This document shows positions 42,561 to 50,973 of a DNA stretch of 64,000 nucleotides, piece after piece. Numbering within the stretch: the first letter of the stretch is position 1; each line of letters begins with the position of its first letter. The stretch spans positions 22,600 to 86,599 of the forward strand of contig WLIV01000014.1 of NCBI GenBank assembly GCA_009702045.1, in the 5' to 3' direction. The stretch comes from Actinomycetota bacterium (GTDB taxonomy: Bacteria > Actinomycetota > Acidimicrobiia > Acidimicrobiales > Ilumatobacteraceae). The notes below the pieces were generated by a model that was given only the letters and a program-made list of their open reading frames with translations, had not been told where the DNA came from and searched no databases. Both the position numbers and the translations under genes were made by a program.

Positions 42561-43274
42561 CTACTCGCTGGCAGTGCTTGGCACCACGCGAGACCGCCAC
42601 GGCCGATGCTCATCCCAATGGTGGCCGACCACCCGCCCCTGTCGCAGCGAACGGAGGAAGTCGGTCGGGCCGTCGAAGTCGGGCATCTCCACGTACGCGC
42701 TTCCAAGTGCCAGCGGAACATGCGCGTCGCTGCCAGCACCTGCGGCAAGGTCGAACTGTGCAGCGAAGTCCGCAGCCCGGTCGTTGAGATGGCGCAACGA
42801 CGTTTTGGCGTTGAACACTTCCATCGCATCCAGCAACCCCGCCTCAGCCAGTTCCAACAGCGCGGGCTCAGCGAGATTGCGGCGCATGGGATCGAACGGA
42901 TGCGGCACGTAGACGACACCGCCCTGCGCTCTGATGGCCAGAGCAGCTTCGCGTGGCGACGTGCCGAACGGAATGCGTTCGGACAGGAACAACCCGATGA
43001 TCTCCCCCGCGTGCGTGCGCAACTCCTCGCCGACGATGACCCGACACGGGAGTTGACGTGCCAGTTCCACTGCGCCGCCAATGGCGTTGTGGTCAGTGAT
43101 ACAGAGCACGTCGAGCCCCGCCTCCACGACCGCGTCGTGCACTTCGTCGGGCGTCGTCGTACTGTCGCCACTCCACATCGTGTGGCTGTGGAGGTCGACA
43201 CGCACCCACCCAGCGGGCAATGAATCGGCGAGGTGCGGGTGTCGGGTGATCGCCGATGCGTGCGGTTGGGTCAC
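42561..43274 (-). CDS. PHP-domain metal-dependent phosphoesterase
   Basis: This 237-residue PHP-domain protein has metal-binding motifs VDLHSHTMWSGDS (about residues 26-38), LCITDHNAIGG, VYVPHPFD and GSDAHVP. These four histidine/aspartate blocks form a trinuclear metal site, as in YciV/RNase AM and histidinol phosphatases. The short length favours a stand-alone phosphoesterase, possibly acting on 3'-phosphorylated nucleotides or short RNAs. It lies 9 nt upstream of uppP and 47 nt after tldE. The substrate is not determinable from the sequence. Confidence 0.82.
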   Translation of the reverse strand: MTQPHASAITRHPHLADSLPAGWVRVDLHSHTMWSGDSTTTPDEVHDAVVEAGLDVLCITDHNAIGGAVELARQLPCRVIVGEELRTHAGEIIGLFLSERIPFGTSPREAALAIRAQGGVVYVPHPFDPMRRNLAEPALLELAEAGLLDAMEVFNAKTSLRHLNDRAADFAAQFDLAAGAGSDAHVPLALGSAYVEMPDFDGPTDFLRSLRQGRVVGHHWDEHRPWRSRVVPSTASE

Positions 43275-43321
43275 GGGTCGTCACGGTACATGGCAGGATC
43301 GCCGAGCGCGGTGAGCGTTGC

Positions 43322-44668
43322 TCACGCACCAGACATGGTGATGTCGCGGATGACCAGGCTGACGCCCGATGCACGCATCGGCAGCCAGTCGATGTCGCCA
43401 CCGACCTCCACCACGTCGAGCAACATGCGCTGCAGCGTGGACGCGATGGTGAACTCGCGGATGGGGGCGCCGAGCGTGCCATTGGTGATGATGAGACCCG
43501 AGGCACCGGCCGAGAAGTCGCCGCTGATCGGGTTCACTCCGCTGTGCAGACCTTGCACCGATTGGATGAGCACACCGTCGTCGACATCAGCGATCAGGGC
43601 CGCCTGATCTCGGGTACCGGGCTGCAACTGCAGCGCCAGACAGCCAACGCCCGGTGTGCCCTTGAAGCCACCGCGAACGGCGTTCCCCGTGCTGACTGCA
43701 CCGACGCGACGGGCGCTGTAGCTGTTGTGCACGAACTGCTGCAGCACGCCTTCCTGGATCAGCGAGTTGCGGCGCGCAGCCAGCCCCTCGCCATCGAGAT
43801 CGGTCGCCGTGTAGGCCAGCGGGTTGGTCGGGTCGTCCATGAGCGTGAGGATCGGGTTGGCAACCTGATCGCCGAGACGATCCTTGAACAAACTGCGTCC
43901 CTTGGCAACGGCCTCGCCGTCCAGCGTGCTGGAGATGATGCCGAGGAACATCGCCGTGACATACGGGTCGAGCACCACGGTGACGCGCTTACTGGAGGGC
44001 TTCGTGGCCCCCAGTAGGCGGGTAGCACGGTCGGCCGCCTCGCGTGCGGCCTTGCCCAGGTCGAACAGATCGGGCGAACGGCCGACGCTGAATCCGAACC
44101 CAGTCTGCGTCTCGTCGCCGTCGTCGGCCAGAGTGCCAACGGACACGAAACAGCCGTTCTCGCGGCCGTTGCGACGGATTCCCGTGGTGGTGGCCACCGC
44201 CATCTCGGCAGCGACATCCGCGTAGTTCGAGTCGTCGACACGAACACGCGAGTCGGTGGCCAGCGTGAGCCGTTCGAGCTCCTTGGCGATCTCGATCTTG
44301 CGATCGGTGTGATAGCCGGCCAGGGTCTCATTCCAGAGGTCTTGGTCGATCACCGCTACCCCATCGGGCTCGGCCAGGCCAGCCCACTCGTCGCGGGTGC
44401 CGAACTCGACATTGTCGCGAGCCTCTGCGAGGACATCGGCGATCGCCGACGGGTCGAGCGTGCCGGAGTAGGCGAAGCCGGTGCGGCCGTCGCGTATGAC
44501 GCGGATGCCGATCCCTTCGCTCCGTGCGCTGACGAAGTGCTCTACCTGACCCTCATAGACCCGAATGTCGGTCTCCGAATCGCGGCTGACGAAGGCCTCG
44601 ACCTGTTCGCCGGTTCTGGCCTGCGCCACGACGCGGTCGGCGATCTCCTGCAGCTGTTCCGAACTCAT
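43322..44668 (-). CDS. tldE: TldE/PmbA metallopeptidase subunit
   Basis: This 448-residue TldE (PmbA) subunit has the N-terminal EAFVSRDSETDIRVYEGQVEHFVSA pattern and the family's C-terminal block (ASGLIITNGTLGAPIREFTIASTLQRML). TldE is the inactive-site partner that binds TldD to form a peptidase that degrades or matures small peptides, such as microcin B17, CcdA or RiPP leaders. The start at 44668 overlaps the tldD stop (ATGA), so the subunits are made together. No RiPP precursor is evident nearby, although short ORFs are hard to exclude. Classification is firm. Confidence 0.9.
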   Translation of the reverse strand: MSSEQLQEIADRVVAQARTGEQVEAFVSRDSETDIRVYEGQVEHFVSARSEGIGIRVIRDGRTGFAYSGTLDPSAIADVLAEARDNVEFGTRDEWAGLAEPDGVAVIDQDLWNETLAGYHTDRKIEIAKELERLTLATDSRVRVDDSNYADVAAEMAVATTTGIRRNGRENGCFVSVGTLADDGDETQTGFGFSVGRSPDLFDLGKAAREAADRATRLLGATKPSSKRVTVVLDPYVTAMFLGIISSTLDGEAVAKGRSLFKDRLGDQVANPILTLMDDPTNPLAYTATDLDGEGLAARRNSLIQEGVLQQFVHNSYSARRVGAVSTGNAVRGGFKGTPGVGCLALQLQPGTRDQAALIADVDDGVLIQSVQGLHSGVNPISGDFSAGASGLIITNGTLGAPIREFTIASTLQRMLLDVVEVGGDIDWLPMRASGVSLVIRDITMSGA

Positions 44669-46056
44669 GCTGCCGTACCGCCGATCGTGAGGGACTTCAC
44701 TCGCAACGTCGGCTGACCATCCCCGACCGGCACTCCCTGGCCATCCTTGCCACACGTTCCGGGGTTGCCCATTGCGAAGTCGTTGCCCAGCATGTCGATG
44801 TCGCGCAGCACGGCCGGACCGTTGCCGATGAGGTTTCCCTCGCGCAACGGCTCGGTGATCTGACCGTCCTCAATCAGGTAGGCCTCGGTCATGCCGAACA
44901 CGAAGTCTCCCGAGGCCGTGTTCACGCTGCCACCGCCGAGCTTGGCGACGTACACGCCGCTCCCCGTGGCGCGAACAATGTCGTCCGGCTCAGTGGTGCC
45001 GTTCAGCACGTAGGTGTTCGTCATGCGCACCATCGGCAGGTGCTGGTAACTCTGACGGCGACCATTGCCGCTGCGCGGCCGACCTTCGTTGCGAGCTCGC
45101 AAGTAGTCCCACATGTAATCGGTGAGCACACCGTCCTGGATCAGCACGTTGTACTGGCTGGGATGACCTTCGTCGTCATAACCGAACGCGCCCCACTCGC
45201 CGGTCATCGTGCCGTCGTCGACCAGCGTCACCAGCGGTGAGGCCACCAGTTCGCCCTGCTTGCCGCGATAGACGCTGCCACCCTTGGCGACCAGGTCGGC
45301 CTCGAGCCCGTGACCGCACGCCTCATGGAACAGCACACCGCCGCTGCCCTGTTTGATCACCACTTGCATGGAGCCACTCGGCGCGGGACGGGCATTCAGC
45401 TTGGTGATCGCCATACGAGCCGCATCGCGGGCGAGTTCCTCCACGTTGACCTCGCGGAACAGCTCGAAGCCCTTGGTGAGCCCGGCCGACTGATACCCGG
45501 TCTGCATCCCGCTGTCCCCATCGGCGACCGCGGTGATACGTACGAGCGTGCGCACCTGCTCGTCGGTGACGAACACACCGTCGGTGTTGGCCACCAACAT
45601 GTGCTTACGGCTGTCGCCGTAGGCCGCGCTGACCTGCACGATGGCCGCGCCAGCGCTACGGGCCGCATCGTCCATGCGCGCCATCAACGCCACCTTGTCG
45701 GCCTTGCGAACATTGTCGGGGAACTGCTCGATCGGGCTCACCGTGCGCACCGGGCTACGGGTGAGCGCCACGGTGCGGGCCCCCCCACCGCCCTGGCTGG
45801 CCGCAGCTGCTGCCGCCTCGGCGGCAGCAGCGAGGCCAGTCTCGGTGAGGTCGGCGGTGTGGGCGAAACCGGTCGTGTCGCCCTTGATCACGCGAATACC
45901 GGCGCCACGGTCGCGGCCGCTGGTGACCTGTTCGACGCGCCCGTCGTCGAAGGCCACCGAGGTGGAGCGCTTGTCCTCTGCGTACACCTCGGCGAAATCG
46001 GCGCCAGTGCGCACCGCCGCGGCCAATACTCGTTCCAACACGTCCTGGTCGATCAC
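44665..46056 (-). CDS. tldD: TldD metallopeptidase subunit
   Basis: This 463-residue TldD subunit carries the zinc-binding HExxxH motif in LFHEACGHGLEAD (about residues 237-249). It is the catalytic half of the TldD/TldE heterodimeric peptidase. AYLIEDGQITEPLREGNLIGNGP and the C-terminal GKDGQGVPVGDGQP match the family. It uses a GTG start at 46056. It is the first gene of the tldD-tldE-PHP-uppP-pirin unit and is divergent from the thioesterase gene across 30 nt. The complex acts on unfolded or small peptides in the cytoplasm. Confidence 0.92.
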   Translation of the reverse strand: MIDQDVLERVLAAAVRTGADFAEVYAEDKRSTSVAFDDGRVEQVTSGRDRGAGIRVIKGDTTGFAHTADLTETGLAAAAEAAAAAASQGGGGARTVALTRSPVRTVSPIEQFPDNVRKADKVALMARMDDAARSAGAAIVQVSAAYGDSRKHMLVANTDGVFVTDEQVRTLVRITAVADGDSGMQTGYQSAGLTKGFELFREVNVEELARDAARMAITKLNARPAPSGSMQVVIKQGSGGVLFHEACGHGLEADLVAKGGSVYRGKQGELVASPLVTLVDDGTMTGEWGAFGYDDEGHPSQYNVLIQDGVLTDYMWDYLRARNEGRPRSGNGRRQSYQHLPMVRMTNTYVLNGTTEPDDIVRATGSGVYVAKLGGGSVNTASGDFVFGMTEAYLIEDGQITEPLREGNLIGNGPAVLRDIDMLGNDFAMGNPGTCGKDGQGVPVGDGQPTLRVKSLTIGGTAA

Positions 46057-46086
46057 GCGGCGAAGCCTACCGATACGCTGCCGAAC

Positions 46087-46464
46087 GTGAGTGCGGAGAT
46101 CGGGCTACGTGGCCAAGCAACCCTGACCGTTGGCGACGCTGATACCGCAGTGGCGATGGGGTCGGGGTCGGTCCTGGTGTTGGCCACCCCGCGGGTGGTC
46201 GCGCTGTGTGAGCAGGCCACGTGCGCTGCGCTTGCCGGGCATCTGGACGAGGGGTCCACCACGGTGGGTATGCGCGTCCAGCTCGACCACCTGCAGCCCA
46301 CACCCGTCGGCGGCACCGTCACCGCCGAGGCAGTGCTCGAAAAGATCGAGGGAAGACGGCTCACGTTCACGGTGTCGGCATCCGATACCAAAGGGCTGGT
46401 GGCTGCAGGAAAGGTCACCCGCGTAATGGTGGAGGTCGAACGATTCATGGAAAAGACCAGATGA
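46087..46464 (+). CDS. Hot-dog thioesterase, fluoroacetyl-CoA thioesterase-like
   Basis: This 125-residue single hot-dog-fold protein has LATPRVVALCEQATCAALAGHLDEGSTTVGMRVQLDHLQPTPVGGTVTAEA, the pattern of the FlK-type thioesterase branch. The conserved Thr (ATP), Glu (CEQA) and His (DHLQP) correspond to the FlK active site. The substrate is likely a small acyl-CoA, but the gene name cannot be fixed. It uses a GTG start. Its TGA overlaps the ATG of the next lipoprotein (ATGA). It is divergent from tldD. Confidence 0.78.
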   Translation: MSAEIGLRGQATLTVGDADTAVAMGSGSVLVLATPRVVALCEQATCAALAGHLDEGSTTVGMRVQLDHLQPTPVGGTVTAEAVLEKIEGRRLTFTVSASDTKGLVAAGKVTRVMVEVERFMEKTR

Positions 46465-46808
46465 ACCGCACCGCTCGAGTGCTCGTGGCGACGATCGCCG
46501 TGGCCGGCGCGTTCACCCTCTCCGGTTGCAAGGCCGTCGAGAAGGGGATCAAGGCGATCTCGCCCACCACCAGCACGGTCGCGGGTCAAACCGCTCCCGC
46601 GGGCGGTGGCGACCCGAACGCGAATGCCGTTTCATGCACGACTGAACGCCAGATGTTTCAACTCGCGGTGGACTCGTACACCATGCTGGAAAGCAAGCCG
46701 CCCGCGAGCGAGGCCGCAATGGTGCCCGACTATCTGGTGGCCGAATCCAAGTTGATGGATCTCACCGCCGACGGCATGGTTGTCGCTGCCCCCAACAGCG
46801 GCTGCTGA
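46461..46808 (+). CDS. Small predicted lipoprotein
   Basis: This 115-residue exported protein has a signal peptide and lipobox FTLSGCKAV (about Cys23), then a Thr/Ala/Gly-rich linker and a short domain with two further cysteines (CTTER near residue 59 and the C-terminal SGC). The core region ERQMFQLAVDSYTMLESKPPASEAAMVPDYL resembles a recurring actinobacterial segment of unknown role. It overlaps the thioesterase by 4 nt, so the two are co-translated. The two mature cysteines could form a disulphide. No function is assignable. Confidence 0.7.
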   Translation: MNRTARVLVATIAVAGAFTLSGCKAVEKGIKAISPTTSTVAGQTAPAGGGDPNANAVSCTTERQMFQLAVDSYTMLESKPPASEAAMVPDYLVAESKLMDLTADGMVVAAPNSGC

Positions 46809-46820
46809 CCTCACCACCAT

Positions 46821-46874
46821 TGTCGGCGATGAAACGGGGTCTCAGCCCGCCTGAACGCCGAAGCTGGAGCGCCG
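46821..46874. repeat. Repeat module copy A: 3' end of nuclease-like gene plus hairpin region
   Basis: This 54-nt stretch covers the last ten codons and the downstream region of the nuclease-like gene. Its last 27 nt (46848-46874) match 47900-47926 at 25 of 27 positions, and the remainder aligns without length change (TGTCGGCG shared at the left end). The copies therefore share both the coding tail (FGVQxG) and the flanking hairpin sequence. Confidence 0.8.
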
Positions 46875-47786
46875 ACCGAGATAGAGGGTCCGGAGATCGG
46901 CGACGACCTTGGGAAGGTTGTCACGGAGCTGGGTATCCGTGACCCGCTCGACGACACCGCCGGCAAGACGCACTTGGCGGTCACGGTCCTTGTCGTAGTC
47001 CGCAGCGGCGGTGGGGTCGTGCCATGTGTGATGGTCCACCTCGACGTAGAAGCCAAGAGCAGGCACACCTAAATCGGGATGCACCACTGAGCCATCGAGC
47101 AGGCCGACCGATGGATGACGTACGAAATCCACCATGCCCGCAGCATGGAGGGCCGCGAGTAGGCGAACCTCGTCGTGGGAGTCGGCCGGCTCACCGCTAG
47201 CAGAACGCCCTGTGAGTACACGCAACGCGCGAGCGCTCCCCGGTCGGCCGCGGGCTGCGAGTTGCAGGGCAACCTGGACCAAGGATTCGAATGCGCACAA
47301 TCCGTCGTGCAGCATCTGCTCGCCGATCGACGTGAGCGTGAGGTCGCTGACGTGCTTGGCGAGATCGAAGAAGGCGCGTTCGGGGGTGGTGTGGCGGATG
47401 CCGTCCGAGCGGACCGCGATGTGCTCCGGCGGGAGGTGCCTGGTGCGGTGGATCACCACACGGCGCCCGACGGGCTTGGTCAACCGGTCGGTCGTCGCAT
47501 GGATCGCAGCACTGCCGCACTTGCGAAGTCCAAGCAGTGTGCCAGCGGTGTAGCACGAGAGCACCAGCGATGCGTCCGCAGCGCAGACGGCGGCGCACCG
47601 TGCCCGAAAGTCGAGCGGTGTCGACGTGAGGCGGTAGACGCCTTCGAACGGGGACTCGAGCACACCGATCAAGAGCAGGTGACGTCGCTCCTCGTCCGAA
47701 ATGCCGAGGTCCTTGAGGTCGCTGGAGCCGATGATGCCGTGGTGGTCGTGGAACCAGCCGGCCAGATGAGCGTCGAATGCGGGCAT
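46842..47786 (-). CDS. DUF559/Vsr-like nuclease-type protein, AbiEi-like N-terminus
   Basis: This 314-residue protein has two parts. The first ~180 residues resemble the actinobacterial AbiEi-type antitoxin/regulator region (HHGIIGSSDLKDLGISDEERRHLL, VYRLTSTP). The last ~110 contain LGFYVEVDHHTWHDPTAAADYDKDRDRQVRLAGG, which matches the DUF559/very-short-patch-repair endonuclease-like core (E/D...H..R pattern). Such genes occur in many copies in actinobacteria, are often mobile-linked, and have no proven function. Its 3' end is duplicated 1 kb away as a remnant, indicating past recombination of this family. It lies 167 nt downstream of the MFS gene. Confidence 0.65.
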   Translation of the reverse strand: MPAFDAHLAGWFHDHHGIIGSSDLKDLGISDEERRHLLLIGVLESPFEGVYRLTSTPLDFRARCAAVCAADASLVLSCYTAGTLLGLRKCGSAAIHATTDRLTKPVGRRVVIHRTRHLPPEHIAVRSDGIRHTTPERAFFDLAKHVSDLTLTSIGEQMLHDGLCAFESLVQVALQLAARGRPGSARALRVLTGRSASGEPADSHDEVRLLAALHAAGMVDFVRHPSVGLLDGSVVHPDLGVPALGFYVEVDHHTWHDPTAAADYDKDRDRQVRLAGGVVERVTDTQLRDNLPKVVADLRTLYLGRRSSFGVQAG

Positions 47787-47872
47787 GAAACCCCCCGGAG
47801 GTGGAGAAGAACAGACCGGGGGAAGACGATTCGGAACCTATCGCCGCGCTGTCGTGTGCACACCCGCAGCAA

Positions 47873-47926
47873 TGTCGGCGTTCAGACGTGACAGCACCCC
47901 GTCTGAACGCCGAAGTTGGAGCGCCG
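47873..47926. repeat. Repeat module copy B: remnant of the same gene family's 3' end
   Basis: This is a second copy of the 54-nt module, without its gene. Read on the minus strand it encodes TLARRSNFGVQTG, against TLYLGRRSSFGVQAG in the intact gene, and then runs into a stop. It is probably all that remains of a paralogue lost between the MFS gene and the present nuclease-like gene. Confidence 0.75.
47875..47913 (-). terminator. Strong hairpin in repeat copy B
   Basis: The perfect 14-nt arms TCGGCGTTCAGACG (47875-47888) and CGTCTGAACGCCGA (47900-47913) enclose an 11-nt loop. It could terminate transcripts coming from the MFS gene. No T-tract follows, so a classical intrinsic terminator is not proven. 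The copy A counterpart keeps only the outer TCGGCG/CGCCGA pairing. Confidence 0.55.
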
Positions 47927-47939
47927 GGCCAATGTTGAC

Positions 47940-47968
47940 GGTGAGATGGGGCGCTACCCCACCTCACC
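47940..47968 (-). terminator. Hairpin overlapping the MFS stop codon
   Basis: GGTGAGATGGGG (47940-47951) pairs with CCCCACCTCACC (47957-47968) with one A-C mismatch and a 5-nt loop. The loop and arm contain the MFS stop codon (47954-47956). This is a likely transcription-end or mRNA-stability structure, although no T-run is present. Confidence 0.5.
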
Positions 47969-49255
47969 GCCGACTTGATGGGTGGGCAGGGTGGGGTCGG
48001 TGGGGCGGTTGCCGATCTGCAGGACACCGATCGCGGCGATCATGCACGCGACGCCGGCGATGACGAACGACAGTTGGTAGCTGCCGGTGCGATCGTGCAG
48101 CCAGCCGGCGCCCCACGCCGCGAGCGCTCCGCCCACCTGGTGGCCGGCGAACACCCAGCCGTACACCAGCGGACCGCGTTCGCGGCCGAAGTGTTGGAGG
48201 CACAGGGCGATGGTCGGCGGAACGGTGGCCACCCAGTCGAGGCCATAGAACACCATGAAGCCGAACAGCCCGCCGCCACCGTGTGCCAACGCAGGGTCGA
48301 GCACAAACAGGCTGAGCCCGCGCAGCAGGTAGTACGCCATCAGCAACTTGCGGGCGTCGATGCGATCGGTGAAGTAGCCGCTGGCGATCGTGCCGATGAT
48401 GTCGAACACGCCGACCATCGCCAAGTACCGACCGGCGGTGGACTCCGTGAGGCCGTGCTCGTGTGCGGCGCTGATGAAGTGCGTCTGCACGAGACCGGTG
48501 GTGCTGAGACCACACACGGCGAAGCTGCCCCACAGCAGCCAGAACGTGCCGCTGCGCCAGGCCTCGCGTAGTGCGGACATCGCGTTCGCCACCGGGCTGC
48601 CCACCAGCGTGGCGACAGGTAAGGGGTCGTCCTCAGTGAGGCCGTACGCGCGCAGGCCGAGGTCTTCGGGCCGGTTGCGTAGGAACAGCACCACGACCGG
48701 CACCATTGCGATCGTGCCGATCGCCACCGTCGTGCCCACCCATCGCCAACCATGGCGCTCAGCCAGCCACGACAGCAACGGCAGGAAGATCAGTTGGCCG
48801 CTGGCACCGGCGGCGCTGAGCACGCCGATGACCACACCGCGACGAGCGACGAACCAGCGGGTAGCAACCGTGCTGGCGAAGACAGTGGCCATGCAGCCGC
48901 TGCCGGCACCTACCACGACTCCCCACAGCAGGAACAGTTGCCATGGCTGGGTCATCTGCGTCGTGAGCGCCGAACCGGTGGCGATGATCACCAGGGCGAC
49001 ACCGCTCACCTTGCGCAGCCCGTACCGCTGTTGCAGTGCAGCGGCAAACGGCCCAATGAACCCGTAGAGCATCACGTTGATGCTGACCGCCAGACCGACG
49101 GTGGCGCGACTCCATCCGAACTCGGCGCGCAACGGGTCGATGAGCACACTGGGCGCGCTGCGGGTTCCGGCAGCGCCCATCAGGACGACGAATGCTGCTC
49201 CGAAAACGATCCAGTGATAGCTGAGCCGTTTTCGGCGGGTGACGGCGCGGCCCAT
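47954..49255 (-). CDS. MFS transporter
   Basis: This 433-residue major facilitator superfamily protein has twelve predicted helices. Helix 1 is YHWIVFGAAFVVLMGAAGTRSAPSVL, and a signature WSRATVGLAVSINVMLYGF follows. The N-terminal portion resembles the monocarboxylate/OFA (oxalate-formate antiporter) type, with a long central loop around residues 190-225. It is 20 nt downstream of a TPP-dependent enzyme gene on the same strand, so transporter and enzyme probably handle the same compound. The substrate is not known. The first arginines of the N-terminus are cytoplasmic. Confidence 0.82.
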   Translation of the reverse strand: MGRAVTRRKRLSYHWIVFGAAFVVLMGAAGTRSAPSVLIDPLRAEFGWSRATVGLAVSINVMLYGFIGPFAAALQQRYGLRKVSGVALVIIATGSALTTQMTQPWQLFLLWGVVVGAGSGCMATVFASTVATRWFVARRGVVIGVLSAAGASGQLIFLPLLSWLAERHGWRWVGTTVAIGTIAMVPVVVLFLRNRPEDLGLRAYGLTEDDPLPVATLVGSPVANAMSALREAWRSGTFWLLWGSFAVCGLSTTGLVQTHFISAAHEHGLTESTAGRYLAMVGVFDIIGTIASGYFTDRIDARKLLMAYYLLRGLSLFVLDPALAHGGGGLFGFMVFYGLDWVATVPPTIALCLQHFGRERGPLVYGWVFAGHQVGGALAAWGAGWLHDRTGSYQLSFVIAGVACMIAAIGVLQIGNRPTDPTLPTHQVGGEVG

Positions 49256-49275
49256 GGGCTAACCCTTCCTGTCCG

Positions 49276-50907
49276 CTAGCCGAGGTTCGATGTGCGCGGG
49301 TACATGTCCATCGGGTCAGTGAGTACGTTCACCAGGTACGGCACGCCGCTGGCGAAGGCCCGGTCGAGCGCCGGGCCGATGTGCGCAGGGTCGCTGACCG
49401 TCTCGCCCGCACCGCCGAGTGCCTTGACCACTTCGTCGTAGTGCAGGCCGGGCTGCAGATCGCAGGCCATGTCCCAGCCGTAAATCATCTGCATCGGGTG
49501 CTTCTCCAAGCCCCAGATGCCGTTGTTGCCCATCACCATCACGACCGGCAACTTGTGGCGCACCATCGTGTCCACATCCATCAGGCTGAACCCTGCCGCA
49601 CCGTCGCCCAGCAGCAGCACGATCTGGCTACTCGGCCGGACGGTGCGGGCGGCAATGGCATACCCGGGGCCGTTACCCAGGCAGCCGTACGGGCCGGTGT
49701 CGAGCCAGCAACCTGGCTCGTAGACCTCGATGAATTTGCCGGCGTAGCTGGCAAAGTCGCCGCCGTCGCAGATGACCACCGCATCGCGAGCCAATCGACG
49801 CGACAGTTCGCCGTAGATCCGACTGGGGCGGATGGGGGCATCCGTGTTGGCGAGCAGCAGCGCGTCCGATGCCCGGCCGGCATCCTCGGCGGCGCGCAGC
49901 TCACCGATCCACGACTCGTGATCGGCCCGGTGACCGCCGTGGTCGGCGAGCGCACGCAGCACCATATTGGAGTCGCCGACCACCGTCGGCACGGTGATGT
50001 GCGCCGCACGCTGGCTCTCGGCGTCGACCACATGCATCACCTGGGCGTTGCCGAACTGACCGAAACCGAGTCGGAAGTCGAGCGGGGTACCCCACACCAC
50101 CACCAGGTCGGCACGTGTCTTCAACAGGCTGCGCGTGCGCAGGAACGCCAGTTCGTGATCCGCAGCGATCGTGCCGCGGCCGAGACCGTTGAAGAAGCAC
50201 GGCACGCGCAGGTGCTCTGCCGCAGCACGCAATGCGTCCCAGGCACCGTCCCAGTACACGTCGCTGCCGACGATGAACGCCGGCCGCTCGGCGCGCGCGA
50301 CCAGATCTGCGAGTCGCGCGACCGCCTCAGCATCAGGAGCGACACCAAGTCCGACACATTCATCCACCTCGGGGATATCGCCGGCGGACGGGCCGAAGAC
50401 ATCGAGCGGGAAGTCCAGGAACGTCGGTCCCCGATGCGGTGTGAGCGACAGACGGGCAGCCGCATGCACGGCAGCGCCCGCCTGCGACGCGTCCTTCACC
50501 GTGGCTGCGGACTTCGTGATCGGGGCGAGCACTGGCACGTGGTCGAACTCCTGCAGCGACCCGCTACCCCACCGCAGATCGGGTGCGCGACCGCCCAACA
50601 CCACGAGTGGCGAACCGTTGAACCACGCGGAGGTGACAGCCGAGATGCCGTTGGTGATACCGGGACCGGCCGTCAGCGCTGCCAACCCGGGGCGGCGGGT
50701 GAGCTTGGCGTAGCCCTCGGCGGCGAACGTGGCCGTCTGCTCGTGGCGTGTATCGACCACTTTCATACCCTGATCGCGGGCCGCTTCGTACAACGGCCAG
50801 ATGTGGCCACCGTTCAGCGTGAACATGGTGTCGGTGCCGAATGCCAACAGTGCCGCAATGGCCTGCTGACCGGCGTGCCCGTGAATCCGACTGGCAGGAT
50901 GAGTCAT
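49276..50907 (-). CDS. TPP-dependent acetolactate-synthase-like enzyme
   Basis: This 543-residue enzyme of the thiamine-diphosphate acetolactate synthase/oxalyl-CoA decarboxylase/2-hydroxyacyl-CoA lyase superfamily has the catalytic Glu in DTRHEQTATFAAEGYAKLT (about residue 54). TAGPGITNG and the C-terminal TPP motif GDGAAGFSLMDVDTMVRHKLPVVMVMGNNGIWG (GDG...NN) are intact. No small regulatory subunit is adjacent, and branched-chain genes are absent, so it is not the main biosynthetic ALS. The start at 50907 gives MTHPASRIHGHAG. It forms an operon with the MFS gene; a role with an oxalyl- or 2-hydroxyacyl-type substrate is possible. Confidence 0.78.
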   Translation of the reverse strand: MTHPASRIHGHAGQQAIAALLAFGTDTMFTLNGGHIWPLYEAARDQGMKVVDTRHEQTATFAAEGYAKLTRRPGLAALTAGPGITNGISAVTSAWFNGSPLVVLGGRAPDLRWGSGSLQEFDHVPVLAPITKSAATVKDASQAGAAVHAAARLSLTPHRGPTFLDFPLDVFGPSAGDIPEVDECVGLGVAPDAEAVARLADLVARAERPAFIVGSDVYWDGAWDALRAAAEHLRVPCFFNGLGRGTIAADHELAFLRTRSLLKTRADLVVVWGTPLDFRLGFGQFGNAQVMHVVDAESQRAAHITVPTVVGDSNMVLRALADHGGHRADHESWIGELRAAEDAGRASDALLLANTDAPIRPSRIYGELSRRLARDAVVICDGGDFASYAGKFIEVYEPGCWLDTGPYGCLGNGPGYAIAARTVRPSSQIVLLLGDGAAGFSLMDVDTMVRHKLPVVMVMGNNGIWGLEKHPMQMIYGWDMACDLQPGLHYDEVVKALGGAGETVSDPAHIGPALDRAFASGVPYLVNVLTDPMDMYPRTSNLG

Positions 50908-50973
50908 GCGGACAGTGTTCCAGATGGGCCGATGCCAGCCATGCGCTGGAGCGGGGATAGCGTTCGGTTTCCG

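Noticed and set aside
43322..46056. RiPP maturation locus around tldD/tldE
   Set aside because: No precursor-like short ORF, modification enzyme or exporter is adjacent; the neighbours are PHP, uppP and pirin genes, so a general peptidase role is more likely.
49381..50973. Upstream extension of dxs by more than 500 codons
   Set aside because: It would overlap the antisense TPP-enzyme gene completely; homologues begin at about MALNEIRQPADL, at 50974.
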